Shown: piece by piece, positions 33,840-45,489 of the stretch | Position numbering within the stretch: the first letter of the stretch is position 1 | How the letters are laid out: every line of letters starts with the position of its first letter | Origin: Magicicada septendecula | Lineage: Eukaryota; Arthropoda; Insecta; Hemiptera; Cicadidae | DNA: 64,000 nucleotides | Assembly (NCBI GenBank): GCA_034769895.1 | Contig: JAWRYS010001461.1 | Coordinates: forward strand, 124,001 to 188,000 | Reading direction: 5' to 3' | Made by a program: the position numbers and the translations under genes | Notes under the pieces: model-generated | The model's database searches: none | What the model was told of the DNA's origin: nothing | The model's input: only the letters and a program-made list of their open reading frames with translations

Positions 33840-34506
33840 ATGTCTTCATTCAGTTTATATGTGTCACTCTTAACAGAAAAAAAACATTGATATGAATTGA
33901 TGACTCATTGGGCACTTGGTGAAACATATTACTACAAAGGTTTTTAAAAACATACAAACACTTGTTAAGTTTCACAGTTTATTATTTACCTCTGACAATT
34001 ATTTCAGCCTATTAAGCTAGTCTCAAAGAGATCACAGAAACAACTCAACAAAGAAAGTGAGGGTAGTGAACATGTGTTAAGAACATGTGTGTGGGGTGTG
34101 TATGTTGGAAGGAGTGGAGAAGCTAGTATAGGGAAGGTCAAGTGACTGTAAAAACTACGTATCATAGGAAAGCAAATTCTAAAATTTTAGTTAGTTTAGA
34201 ATTAAATATCTAATTAGTTTAATTAGATATCTAGAATTACCTAATTAGTTTAGTTAATTTTGTATGTTTGTAGTTCTTAGGTTTCTCTGATCTCCCATTC
34301 TCCCCTTCATTTTTATAGTATCTCATCTCTATTTAGTGTGCTACTGCTGACTTTTTGTCTTTCTTCACAGACCTGTTGTGTTTGTTTTGTCTTTCTACCA
34401 TGTTTTGGTTGGTGTGGTCCAATAGTTGTCTAAAATTACTTTGCTGGAAATCACCATTGCCATTTTTTTGTCTGTGATATGTTTATCGATTAGTATGCTT
34501 GACCTA
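33840..34506. other. AT-rich intronic or intergenic sequence
   Basis: It lies upstream of the last exon found of the minus-strand host gene. I see no exon with proper splice sites or phase, and no transposon end. Confidence 0.35.
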
Positions 34507-34508
34507 TA

Positions 34509-35200
34509 CAGTAGTCTCAATAGTTCGAGGTAATTGGGACCAAACCAACCTCGAACTACCGAAAACTCAAACTGCCCAAATGCCGGTATTATCAGCCGTT
34601 AGCAGATCTGCCAGCACACTGAGCTACAACTGAGTTAGCCTTAATGTACTTTGCTTTCTACTGTGGAGCGCCTCTGCATGATAAAGTGTATGCTGGAAAA
34701 ATCGAAAGATTTAAAAATCTAAAATCTAAAAGATCTAAAAGAAATGTATACAAAATCTGTAAACTGGTGTGCAGTGTATGTGGGTTTTGTTTACTAATTT
34801 GTACGGGCTTTTGACAACATTCGCAAGTGAAAGGAAAAGGAAAAATCGACAACAAATCGACATTTGTTTAATTAGGTTTTATTCATGAGGATTAAATAAA
34901 AATTCAAAAAGTTTTTCGTTAACACTCACAAACTTATTTATTAAATGCACACACTGAAATTTAAAAAGGCATACAGTAATATTAAAAACTGTACTGTATG
35001 TATATTTGTAAACAAAATACTTTGCATGAAACTTACTTTCTAAAAATGAATCAAGAGTTGTTTTTTTGCTTTTCAATTGACGATCTTTTTCTGGTACTAA
35101 TATCTCGCCATTTTCGGAGCACATATTATTTTTCTAGCGGGGTTTCTTGAACTATACGGAATCTCGAACTATTGAACCTCGAACTATCAAGACTGTACTG
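34509..35200. mobile_element. Non-autonomous Tigger/pogo-type element
   Basis: TA flanks (34507-34508 and 35201-35202). The ends CAGTAGTCTCAATAGTTCGA and, from the right, CAGTACAGTCTTGATAGTTC are imperfect inverted repeats, with TCGAACTA repeated inside. A short minus-strand frame (34879-35124: LVPEKDRQLKSKKTTLDSFL) may be the last part of a pogo-type transposase. Confidence 0.75.
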
Positions 35201-35208
35201 TATATGGT

Positions 35209-35508
35209 TTAAAATTTCAGAAAGTTAGATTGTGGGTTTCCTGTATACCGGATGATGGAAGTCTCTGATGTTGTCCTTGATGATAAAGAAGCGTTGGTGT
35301 CCCTATGTATAAGAACAATAGCACATTGTTTTTCCTTTATTTCCTTTGCAAAAATTATATTAACATGTATACTGTTTGGATGTTGGTAAATGTTTTCTGG
35401 GCCCCGTCTTCCATGCAACCAAATGATAAAGACATCGCTCAGATATACAGAATAAATCCCATGGAACCACTTAATTCTGTGGTTCACATTAACACAGAAG
35501 CTATACAC
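35209..35508 (-). pseudogene. Penelope-like RT fragment, decayed
   Basis: The minus-strand frame has SDVFIIWLHGRRGPENIYQ, HPNSIHVNIIF and EIKEKQ. These line up with the YVDD box and following residues of Penelope-like RTs, such as PLE2 here (VDDTFVVWSHG...LNAVHP). The catalytic YVDD is changed to YLSD. No terminal repeats were found. Confidence 0.6.
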
Positions 35509-35773
35509 CCGTTAGATATCCAACTGAGGAACCTAGCTGAATATGTTATGTATGTCTGAAACCTTGCTAGTTTGGTTTGAAACTTAGCTAGAAACCTAGC
35601 TAACACGTACAGAAAACCTACCTCTAGAAAAAAACTATATTTTTACCAACTTGAAGAAACATAAATTGGCATATAATACATATAGGTTGTTAATGTTAAT
35701 ACAGAAACAGTTCTGTGGATTTAATGTAACCATTATAAAATGTGAAAAAAATTTCGAATACTGGTGGTCATCT

Positions 35774-36016
35774 AATCTATATTACTAAATCTGTAGGGGG
35801 AAAAGTTTGGCCACGCTTATCTCAAAAACTACTGAGCTGATCTTAATGAAACTTTGCAGACTTATAGTGGCTACTTTGAAGAAGGTTTTAGACTTTGTTT
35901 CATTTTGATTTCTCAAAAAGGAGCCAAGCTATACAAAGTAGAAAAATCATCTATCTCACAGAAATGGCCATGGTTTTAAGTCCCAAAAAGATATTAAACA
36001 TTGTTAAAGATGCTTA
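35774..36016 (+). other. Possible Helitron 5' end
   Basis: CTAATCTATATTACTAAATC followed by ACTACTGAGCTGATCTTAATG and AAACTTTGCAGAC resembles the left ends of many insect Helitrons (TC-TATATTA..., ACTGAxCxGATxTTxATGAAAxTTT). A related stretch occurs at 45925-45965. The Helitron gene fragment at 39836 is on the same strand, so they might belong together. Confidence 0.3.
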
Positions 36017-37365
36017 TGCAGGGTGATTCAAAAAGGACTTTACAACTTTGAAAGTATACAGAAATTTATTCAGATAACTTACAGAGTCGGTTGAGGTGTC
36101 ATTTTGAAGCAAAACACATCAAGTTTTGACTCACGTAGTCCACTAATACAGAATACACCCACCAGTAGCGCTGTCACCATTGTTGTTGAAAATGGCTACT
36201 TTTACTGGTGCGGAACATACTCAATGTGCGTTTTGGTTTCACGATACGCAATCAGCAACTGCAGTTCAACGTAAATTCCATACGGAGTATGGTAGGGAGC
36301 CTCCTAGTAGGCCTACAATTTACTCTTGGCACCAAACCTTCATTGAGACTGATTGTTCTGTACAACATGGAAAATCACCAGGACATCCACAAGTTCCTGA
36401 AGCTGCTGTGGAACAACTCAGAGAAAGCTTTTCCCGTAGTCCTAAGAAATCAACTGGACGTGCGTCACGTGAGACTGGCATTCCACAACCAACTGTTTGG
36501 CGCGTATTATGTAAACACTTGCACTTGAAGCCATACAAACTAACCATCGTTCAACACATTACAGATGAAGATAAAGTCGCTCGCCAGAAATTTTGTGTGG
36601 AAATGTTTGATAGAATTGCAGACGAGACATTCCTAGACAATGTAATTTTTAGCGATGAGTCAACGTTTCACATCAGTGGCAAGGTGAACAGCCATAACTG
36701 CTGAATATGGGGTAGTGAAAACCCCCATGAAACCTTGCAGCATATTCGTGATAGCCCTAAGGCCAATGTTTTTTTGTGCCCTTAGCAAACAAAAAGTGTA
36801 CGGCCTGTTCTTCTTCCAAGAGGCAACCATAAATGGTATCGTGTATCTGGATATGCTGGAAAATTTTCTAATTCCTGTTAGACGAGGATGACCAAGATAG
36901 ACGCCTTTACTATCAGCAAGATGGGGCACCACCTCACTACTGCCTAGAAGTCCAAGATTTTCTTGATACCCAATTCCCAGGTCGGTGGATTGGTCGTGCA
37001 GGTCCAAATGCATGGCCACCTCGCTACCCAGATTTGACACTGGTAGATTTTTTCTTGTGGGGTTTCATTAAAGATCGGGTTTTTGTACCACCTTTACCTG
37101 CTGATATTGCTGAGCTGAGACTTCGAATTAACGCTGCAGCTGCAGAAGTGACGCCCGACTTACTGGCTAAAGTCTGGAATGAAATCGACTTCAGGTGGGA
37201 TGTATGCCGCATTACAAATGGTAGCCACATCGAACCACAATGAATGTTGGACGACAAACTTGATGGGTTTTGCTTTGAAATGACACCTCAACCGACTCTG
37301 TAAGTTATCTAAATAAATTTCTGTATGCTTTCAAAGTTGTAAAGTCCTTTTTGAATCACCCTGTA
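36017..37365 (+). mobile_element. Mariner/Tc1-superfamily transposon (DUF4817/HTH type, defective)
   Basis: The ends TGCAGGGTGATTCAAAAAGG and, from the right, TACAGGGTGATTCAAAAAGG are inverted, flanked by TA (36015-36016 and 37366-37367). The inverted repeat goes on for about 100 bp (GACTTTACAACTTTGAAAG, ACAGAGTCGGTTGAGGTGTC). Confidence 0.9.
36192..37243 (+). pseudogene. Mariner-like transposase with DUF4817-type N terminus
   Basis: ATG at 36192 starts MATFTGAEHTQCAFWFHDTQ, a DUF4817-like first helix-turn-helix. A second HTH follows (SPKKSTGRASRETGIPQPTVWRVL), then the catalytic FSDESTFHISGKVNSHN. A stop at 36702-36704 and later frame breaks follow. After them come YQQDGAPPHYC with the second aspartate, and RYPDLTLVDFFLWGF with the third. 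The end matches the family (FVPPLPADIAELRLRI, DFRWDVCRITNGSHIE). The whole length is present but broken, so this is an inactive copy. Confidence 0.85.
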
Positions 37366-37805
37366 TATGCAACCAAATCTACACCGCATTTTTGAACCTC
37401 TCTCCCAACCTTACTTATTACTTGAGTTATTAAGTTAATAGAAGTAGGTAGTATTTTATTACGAGTGAAAGGGATATTAGAGCTGGAAGCTGATTTCAAT
37501 GTTTATTCTCAGTGTTTCTTATTCATTTGATGTGTAAATATTTTGGTTTTCATTACACTTGTCAGCGGTGTTCATTGGTAAGTCAAACAACATTTGAAAT
37601 AATAACATATAAGATTAATTAATGTGTTCATGGTAATATTTTGGTTTTCAATTATACATACTTCACAATCTCAAAGAGAAAATCATCTCTAGAAAGGTTG
37701 ATGATAAATGCAAAATAAAATAAAAACTTTTCATAACATCAGAAACGCAACAATAATGTGTCGGAAGGTTTACAGCTCAACAATGTAGGCAAACAAATGT
37801 TAGAG
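37366..37805. other. AT-rich sequence, no gene
   Basis: Nothing recognised between the mariner and the possible solo LTR. Confidence 0.4.
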
Positions 37806-38690
37806 TGTAACGGTACAGGTAAGACCCTCCCGATAAATAATTAAATATGTAAAGTTTTATTCGTAAATGTTACAGAATAATAAATAATGTACACAATGTG
37901 AACACAAGGTCACCAGTTTAACGGCAGGGAGGCAGTTATTTTTAGCCGACTGACCCATGAACTTTGTATGTTGGACAAAGCAACATAATGCGTCAGGAGC
38001 CAAACACAACAGACGTCATGTAGGAATGCGGGGAGTGTCGGCTAGCTCACCAGATCGGCGTCAACAAGCTACGCTTGGCGTAACATCAGTCGGCAAACAA
38101 CATCTAGTGATGACGGACGTGGGCCGTGTGCTCGCCCGTTTTCAAATAAACCCAGTAAGAATTATACTCTCGTCCGGTACGGCCGTACACTAATTCGGGG
38201 ACGAATTACGGGCACGCACAATACCAAAAGGTGTGAAATGTAAAATTTAAAGAAACAGTTGTTAATTAATATTAAAATGAAGTCACAGTTTCGGCGATAT
38301 AAAAAGAAAGTGAAAGAAGAAAGGTGCGAAGTGACAAAAGAATTACGTGAGGAGGCTGGAATGTGGATGGACAATGAACAGTTAAGTAACAAACGGGGAG
38401 AGTAAAGTAAACCATTCAAAAGTAAAATAAAACCATTCAAAATTAAAATTAAAACCATTCACAATTAAAAAAGAAATATGAGCTCAAAGGGGAAATCTAA
38501 AATATGTTCCGTGTGAGAGTGTGTGTGCTTGTGTCATAATTATGTAATCAAAGTAAGAAGCGCTGGTTTGCGTAAAATAAATGTAAGTCTATATATAAAA
38601 TTTTGTTTGTTTCTATTTAGAATTTACAGGTATAAATTATATTATTTTGCGTAAAATGGGAAGTTAAATGTATTGAAATTGTTTGTAATA
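37806..38690 (+). repeat. Possible solo LTR of the E1/E2 family
   Basis: It starts TGTAACGGTACAGG, the same first 12 bases as the E1 and E2 LTRs. Internal landmarks occur in the same order as in the E5 LTR: a GGGCACGCACAATACC-like stretch, a TGTGTG-rich stretch, then GCTGGTTTGCG. The right end is uncertain; TAGAG occurs on both sides (37801-37805 and 38689-38693) as a possible duplication. Confidence 0.45.
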
Positions 38691-38811
38691 GAGTAACGAA
38701 AGTAATTGACAGTGTTGAGAAAAAGATGAAATACCTTAATTTGATTCAACTTAATAAATTAAAAGACATGTTTGAAATGGTATCCAAGTCACTTATTGAC
38801 AAAATCTGTAT

Positions 38812-39180
38812 AATATTTACCTTATTTCTTCCGTCGTGTGACTTCGTTTTGCGTTTTGATTTGATTTTACGCGTTTCAAGACATATGTCTCGTCATCAGA
38901 AATAAATAAAATAAAAATTCACTCTTGCGAGGTCATTACATATTAAAGTACAAATATTCGAAAACGATTACACACATACCTGCTTTACTCGAGTGCGCAC
39001 TCAAGTAAAGCGGGTATGTGTGTAATCGTTTTCGAATATTTGTATTTTAATATGTAACGACCTCGCAAGAGTGAATTTTTATTTTATTTATTTCTGATGA
39101 CGAGACATATGTCTCAAAACACGTAAAATCAAATCAAAACGCAAAACGAAGTCAAACGATGGAAGATAAAGGTAAATATT
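38812..39180. repeat. Palindromic PLE terminal repeat with hammerhead cores
   Basis: 38812-38995 is the inverted repeat of 38997-39180, nearly gapless, with GTGCGCAC at the centre. Each arm holds CTGATGA-CGAGAC-ATAT-GTCTC-GAAAC, a hammerhead core as in Penelope-like elements; the right arm has AAAAC in place of GAAAC. No protein-coding part remains. Confidence 0.7.
38873..38898 (-). ncRNA. Hammerhead-ribozyme core in palindrome arm
   Basis: Minus strand: CTGATGA, stem II CGAGAC/GTCTTG with ATAT loop, then GAAAC. The CUGAUGA box is the canonical one. This arm looks intact in the core while the other arm has lost the G of GAAA. Confidence 0.55.
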
Positions 39181-39528
39181 AATAAATTAAATTTTTAAGA
39201 AATAATTGAGTAAGTTATTTACAACAAACAACCATTCTGCTCTCACAAAAAAAAACTCACTCAAACGAAATCTGGGTAAGTATTTTTGACACAGTTGGCA
39301 ACAATTTAAGATGGCATCCGGAATGCGGAGGTAAACATAGCTGTTTGTTTTGTAAACAACTAAGGTAAAACAATTTAATATAATAATTAACGTTACAAGA
39401 GTTACTGCAAGCGCTGAACAAAATTTTTTGAGGTGGACAAAATAAATTAAATAGTGGTGTTAATTATAATCCAATCATCAACAACACAAATTAAACTGAC
39501 ATAGGATCAATAAACATTTTTTGGCCTC
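39181..39528. other. AT-rich sequence, no gene
   Basis: No feature supported. Confidence 0.4.
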
Positions 39529-39684
39529 ACAGTAAAGCTTGGAAGTGGAATCGGCCAGCTCATGTTGCTCTTCTGGAAAAGTACGACCAGATCCCATATG
39601 TCCACCTCCAGAACCCTTATAATCATTACTGAATGGATAACATCCTTTATCAAAGCAATTTTTAGATTCATTACAGTCTTTCAA
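39529..39684 (-). CDS. Possible exon of a host gene (tentative)
   Basis: The minus-strand frame reads ELKDCNESKNCFDKGCYP, SNDYKGSGGGHMGSGRTF, then PEEQHELADSTSKLY. It has a low-complexity, protein-like composition with AG (AAATAG) upstream near 39690 and a possible donor GTGAGG. It could be an upstream exon of the coiled-coil gene at 27504-33826, but the phase does not fit directly to the exon at 33741, so at least one exon would lie between. Confidence 0.3.
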
Positions 39685-39978
39685 TTCAGCTTTTCTATTT
39701 ACATCATTAAGAGCAAATTACATAGTCGAAAGAACCCACTCTAAAAATTTTTTTTAAATATATCATGGCATGGGGTCATTATAACTAGTAAACTAGTAAA
39801 TATCATGTTCCTAAATTTCTTCAAGTGTATTTTATTTGCAACAGGCCCAAACGAGAATGAATCATATTAGTAATTTAGATCGAGCATTAGTAACAGAGCT
39901 TCAAAATTTACTTCAAAAAGCAAACCCATACGTTCATGAACTGAAAAGTGCTTTTGAATTTGTAACTTTTTTGAAACA

Positions 39979-42900
39979 AATCTGGGTGGCAAAGTTACTC
40001 ACGTCCGTAGCATCCTTTAAGCTACACGTGTCACCTGGGTAGTGCTAAATGAGTAACAGCGTTAGGCTGGTTCCCAAGGCCCAGACCAAATGAAGCGACA
40101 CACAAAGAAAGATAAGCAAATCTGCTCTTTTAAGAGCAAAATTGACTCACGGCAAAGTTGCAACATTCTTCATTGGAATGCTGGAGGACTGTCATGTCAA
40201 AAAATGACTGAAATAAAGAAAATAATTAAGGACAGAAACATGGATGTTCTAATAATTAACTAAGCAAATATAACTGTGGATAACATAAAATATTTCAAAA
40301 TAAGTCAGTTTACTATATTCGGATTGTACAAAAGTAGCAAGTGGCCAGTGGTATTCTTGTGGCTGTCAGAAATAGTTTGAAATCCAAATTTAAAATAATA
40401 AAAGAAATGAATGAGCAAGATAAGTCAGAAATCATAAAGCTTGAAATCTGGAAAGAAAATAAAAGATTAAATATATATGGAATTTACAGCCCACCCAAAA
40501 ATAAAAATCTTAATCTGGACAACATAAATCTGCAAGAGAATACTATAATGGTCAGAGACTTTAATGCAGCATCACCATCCTGGGGATACAACTACATAAA
40601 TAAGGCAGGAAGGGTCGTGGAGGATCTCATTAGCTCCAGCAATATGGAATTGCTTTACAAAACAACAGACATCCCGACATTCTTACACTATTCAGGGACA
40701 ACAACTAATCCGGACTTAGCCCTAGCCTCAGCAGATATCAGCGACCACGTTTGTAGAACAGTAATAGAGGACCCAGGATGCGGCCATAGAGCAGTGCAGC
40801 TCACATACAGCTGGAGATGTAGAGTTCAAAAACAAACTGCAAGAACATCATGGAACTTCAAAAAAGCAAACTGGACAAACTTTGGGGATTACCTGGAAGA
40901 AAATATCCATCTGATTGATATAGAGGGTAGACCAGGAGAACTAACCAAACAACTTATCAGTCTAATTCTTTCCTCGGCAAAACAAAACATCCCTAGAGGA
41001 AAAACAGTTAAGTACAAGCCATTCTGGACATCAAAATTAACAGATTTGAAAAAGGCTAGAGATCAAGCAAGAATAAAGGCGGAAAAATCCCAAAATCCTG
41101 CTGATGTGAAAGAGTGGCGAAGATATGCGGCAGTATTAAGAAGACAAGTATGCGAAGAAAAACGAAAATCATTCACGACGTTCCTGAACAATCTGAACTA
41201 CCGCACTGATGCTGCCAAAATTTATAAACATGAACATGCTAAACAACAAATTCCCCAAGTCAAGTCAGAGACCTATCATAATAAATGGCAGAGAAATCAC
41301 AAACAACAGAGAGATAGCAGAAAGGTTTAATACATTCTATTCAACACAATATAAGATTGCTGCAGAGACTAAAGTCAATGAGAAGAAACTTAAACTTCAA
41401 GAAAGGCATCATAATACAAATACAACTTCAAGCATACGGGAGTTATTTGTCGAAAATTTTACAATGGAAGAATTGAAGGAGGCAATAAAAAAGCTTAAAA
41501 ATGGCAAACAACCTGGACCAGATAGAGTGCACCCTGAATTTCTCAAGAACCTGAAGCCTGCCACATTAAGTACATTATTAGCAATATATAACAAAATATG
41601 GAACTCAACAGAATCTCTCCCTTCAGAGTGGACAAAAGCAACAATTGTTCCCATAATCAAGCATGGCAAACCAGCAGACTCAATAACATCCTATAGACCC
41701 ATTGCCCTTACATCACAATTGGCAAAGGTGCAGGAACGAATGATAGCAACTAGATTGAACTATTACTTGGAAAGAGAAGGACTGCTTGCCCCAGAACAGG
41801 CAGGCTTCAGAACAAATCGATCAACATGTAACATCACACCAAATAGCCCGTTTAACACAAGACATTAAAAGTGCATTCAACAGAAAGGAAAGTGTCCTGG
41901 CGGTCTTCGTAGACTTTAAGGGCGCATACGATACGGTATGGAGGGACAAACTGATAAATAAAATAAGGCACCTAACATCACAGAAAACATGTTTAATTGG
42001 TTGAACAGATTTTTGAAACAGCGCTGGATTTCAACAAGATACAACGACAGCCATTCCAAGTACAAACAAGTAAAAATCGGCCTACCACAAGGAGCTGTGA
42101 ATAGTACAATCCTCTTTAATATCTATATAAATGACTTGGTCAAACGAGTGAAAGTGGTTGAAGGAATACAGATGTGCATGTTTGCCGATGACGTGCTCAT
42201 CTGGGCCAGGGGATCAAACAAGAAAGGACAGGACATCACTCTACAAAAGAACATGAACAAAGCCCTCCTCGGCCTGCAAAGGTGGGCAGAAGAAAACAAC
42301 ATGCAGATTAATGCAGAAAAGTCCGTTTACCAGTACTTCTCATTGAAACATAGAAACCCTGACTTTTCACTAAAAGTAGGCGAGAACTTCCTACAGAAAT
42401 CTGAAAATACTCGTTACCTGGGTGTTAACCTGGATAATAAGCTTAACTGGACACACTACATTGACAGCATAACTAAGAAGGTAAACAAACGAACAAACCT
42501 TATAAAACGTCTCACCGGAGTATCATGGGGATGTTCACAAGAAGTTCTAAACATGATGTATAGAACATACATCAAGCCAGTAATAACTTATGGCAGTGAA
42601 GAAACCATCACAAGCACTACTGCAAATGAAGACAGACTAGAACGTTTGCAGACCAACATCCTAAGACTCATCACAGGTGGCGTCAAATCAACTCCAGTTA
42701 CAGCATTACAACTATATACAGGCAACAAACCATTAACAGAGGAAATTAAGCAACAGGCAGCACTGCTAAACCTCAGAATTAAATCACTACCTGAGAAGTC
42801 ATGGGTTCATGAGAGGATGGAACCACAGAGACTCAAAACGCAAAAGATCTGGCTAAACCAAAGTAGCAACTACCTTCAATACCACAGCATACCAACAGCA

Positions 42901-43787
42901 GTTAATAAAGTGACCCCTTGGAAAATCCACTAGACTTTCATAGGTATGAAGTACATCTCAGTCTGATAGAAGATGTTAAAAAGAAGACAAGATCTCCAGA
43001 AGAACTAAAACAGATAACGCTAACAACCATCAATGATAGATTTCCAGAGGAAAACTGGCTACGTGTTTGTATACACTGATGGATCCTTGCTGGATAAAGT
43101 GGGTTGTGCTGGAGCAGGAGTGTTCTCCTCATTGTTTTCTCACTACATTGCAGTGGGACAAAATAAATCAAGTTATGATGCTGAAGTAGAGGCTATCAAA
43201 GTGGCATTGCAAAACCTCATTTGGAGGCCAAATTCCTTTTCAAAAGCTGTCCTTTTAGTGGACTCTAAGTCTGCCATCCAGGCAACATTCTCTAATACAG
43301 GAGCAACATCCAGGTGCACACTGGAAGCAAGACGACTCACCAGGCAGCTTACAGCACTTAACAAGGAGATAGTTATTCACTGGATCCCATCTCACATAGG
43401 CATATCGGGAAAGAAGACAGCGGACACCTTGGCAAAGCGAGGGACAATGCTCTACCACCGGGAAAGTACCCATGACTTCATGACAAGGAAAACAAACTCT
43501 CGCTTCCTGGAAGAAGCAAGAAACATATCAGAAAGAAAAACATGGTCAGGGATTGAACAGTTATGGAATAACAACTGTAGAAAACCCAGGAAGGAAGCAG
43601 TCACTACAGAAGAATGTGTATTGTGCAGGAGAGAATACTCAAAAATGAACAAAAATCGTCTATTGGAGTGTGTGAAGCTGAACCAGGAAATGCAAGAACT
43701 CAGAAATTACAGTGGTCTTTATTGGGAAGCTCGGTACCAAATGGGTTAAATGTACCAAGGGGGAGCCATTGGAAAACAACAACAACA
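39979..43787 (+). mobile_element. LINE of the I/R1-like group (with RNase H), inserted in the Helitron
   Basis: A 14-bp target duplication ACTTTTTTGAAACA (39965-39978) and ACTTCTTTGAAACA (43788-43801), one mismatch, brackets the element. The 3' end is a short (AAC)n tail. Coding order is endonuclease, RT, RNase H. The 5' end lacks ORF1, so the copy is probably 5'-truncated. Confidence 0.85.
40090..43749 (+). pseudogene. LINE ORF2: APE endonuclease, reverse transcriptase, RNase H
   Basis: Starting near ATG 40090: ILHWNAGGLSCQKMTEIKK begins the APE-type endonuclease, and it goes on with VRDFNAASPSWGY and ISDHVC (40341-41330). RT motifs: NGKQPGPDRVHPEF, SYRPIALTSQLAKVQERM, QAGFRTNRST, VFVDFKGAYDTVW, GLPQGAVNST, and the catalytic FADDVLIWA. 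RNase H (43033-43440): VYTDGSL, YDAEVEAIKVAL, LVDSKSAIQA and HWIPSHIGISG, with its acidic residues in place. Lesions: TAA at 40261, frameshifts near 40330, 41290, 41830 and 41985, and a stop at about 42931. The order EN-RT-RNaseH points to the I/R1/LOA superfamily. The copy cannot make the enzyme. Confidence 0.9.
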
Positions 43788-44049
43788 ACTTCTTTGAAAC
43801 ATAGTGACTGTACTATTGTAATTCATGCTATTTGAAAATCAAATAATATATAGAGCACCAGGGCACTATAATGTGCTTACGATAAGTGAATTTGCGGTAG
43901 TTATAGTTAATCAAGAGTTTGACTCACATAATATAGTAATTCATGCTAGGGATGATAGACTAGTACAGAACAAACCAGGTTTATGATACTTTGCAATACC
44001 CTTTACTGTTTTGTTGCACACCACTATATAAAAATTATCCCGATTAGCG

Positions 44050-44076
44050 CTTTCAAGCTTCACAGCTCATCGTCAG
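44050..44076 (-). ncRNA. Hammerhead-ribozyme core of PLE3
   Basis: Minus strand: CTGACGA, a TGAGCT-GTGA-AGCTT stem, then GAAAG. The core order and invariant bases fit a hammerhead of the Penelope type. It lies just inside the 3' end of the element. Confidence 0.6.
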
Positions 44077-44252
44077 ATCAGAAATGAAAGATATAATGTG
44101 AAAACAAACCCTTCACCCCCATCTCACTCCACCCTGCTCACACACAACAAGCTATAATTCAGATGTACCTTCCCCACCCCCTGAGCCCTGTCCCTCCATC
44201 TGGACAGTTACATATTTTTCTAGCAAATTCCTTGTGTTTCAGTGTTGTAGGT

Positions 44253-44282
44253 GTGGGTGTGTGTGTGTGTGTGTGTGTGTGT
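44253..44282. repeat. (GT)n microsatellite
   Basis: About 13 GT units inside PLE3. Confidence 0.85.
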
Positions 44283-44407
44283 ACATTCCTTTTAAACCTA
44301 CCGCCTTCCTCTCCACACACGTGGGTCAGTCACACACCCTTATTTTAAACCATCCAATTAGCACTATGCAATTTAATTCTTAATCTTATCTATCTGTCCT
44401 CTATCAT

Positions 44408-45489
44408 TTACTTCTTAATTATATTATAAAATATTTCATTATAAAATTTAATTTTAGTATTAATTAAATTGTCTAACCCTTTTTCTCTTTCTTTCGATAT
44501 TTCTAACTCCTCCCTAAGCTTCCTTTCAACTGTGTTATTTACTACTTTTACAATTTTGTAGTCTTCCAAAAGATTAACAAACTTATGGTTGTCTTCTATG
44601 AAATGTCTTGCATATAACGAATTGGTTGTTCTATTACCTTCTCCATGTTTGTGGTCAGACAACCTGCATACGAATTTTCGTCCTGTCTCACCTAGGTACA
44701 CTTTGTTGCAGTCTTTACATTTTAATTTATAAATTCCGCTTTTCTGTAATACTGGAATTTTGTCTATATTTTTATTCCTTATCTTATCAAATACCGTTTC
44801 ACATTTTTTAATAGCTATATCTACTCCGTATTTATTAAAACATTTTATAATTTTTTTAGTATGTGAACCTATGTATGTCAATGACCCTGCATAATTCTTT
44901 TGTTCTGGTTCTATTTTAGCTTTTTGTATGTTAACCCTTTTCATAACTTTATCCACTATGTTGGTGTTATAATTATTATTCCTTCAATTCCCTTTATCGT
45001 TTTTAACTCTCTATCTTTTGATTCGGTCTCTTTTAAACACTTCTGAGCTCTGTAATAAAATGAATTGATTGCCGCCATTTTATATCTATAAGGGTGGTAA
45101 GACTCTCTTGGTATAATTATATCAGAATACGACTCTTTCCTAAATATCCCAAACTGTAGTTTCTCATTATCTTTAATGTCTATGTTTAAATCTAAGTAAT
45201 TTATTTTCTTATCTCCTATCTCTTCTTTAAATTGTAAGTTTTTATCCTTATTACTTACCTCATTTATAAACTCATGCACTTCTTCTATGCTTCCTTCCCA
45301 AATTACTAATACATCATCAACGTATCTAGACCATAATTTTATATTGTCTTTATACTTAGTGGAACTTATTAATTGCTTTTCAAAATCATTCATGTATGTT
45401 TCTGCAAGAATAGGGGTAATTTTTATATAGTGGTGTGCAACAGTGATCATTCTGCTTGTGATTTCAACCACTAACACAACTTTCTTCAT
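44408..45489 (-). pseudogene. PLE3 reverse transcriptase and GIY-YIG endonuclease
   Basis: The RT fragment (44956-45489) contains ETYMNDFEKQLI, the catalytic SRYVDDVLVIWEG, then INYLDLNI and the FRKESYSDIIIP motif that matches the (Y/F)RKPTxTDxxI box of Penelope-like RTs. The GIY-YIG part (44408-44956) has SGIYKLKCKDCNKVYLGET, then GRKFVCRLSDHKHGEG and ARHFIEDNH, the full endonuclease core with the catalytic Arg region. A frameshift near 44956 separates them, and the RT N terminus is missing. Confidence 0.85.

Noticed and set aside
33960-34040. Candidate next upstream exon of the host gene
   Set aside because: A GTAAAT donor-like site exists, but all three frames upstream of it contain stops within a few codons.
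44163-44348. 61-codon plus-strand ORF over the GT microsatellite
   Set aside because: Simple-repeat translation inside PLE3 non-coding sequence.
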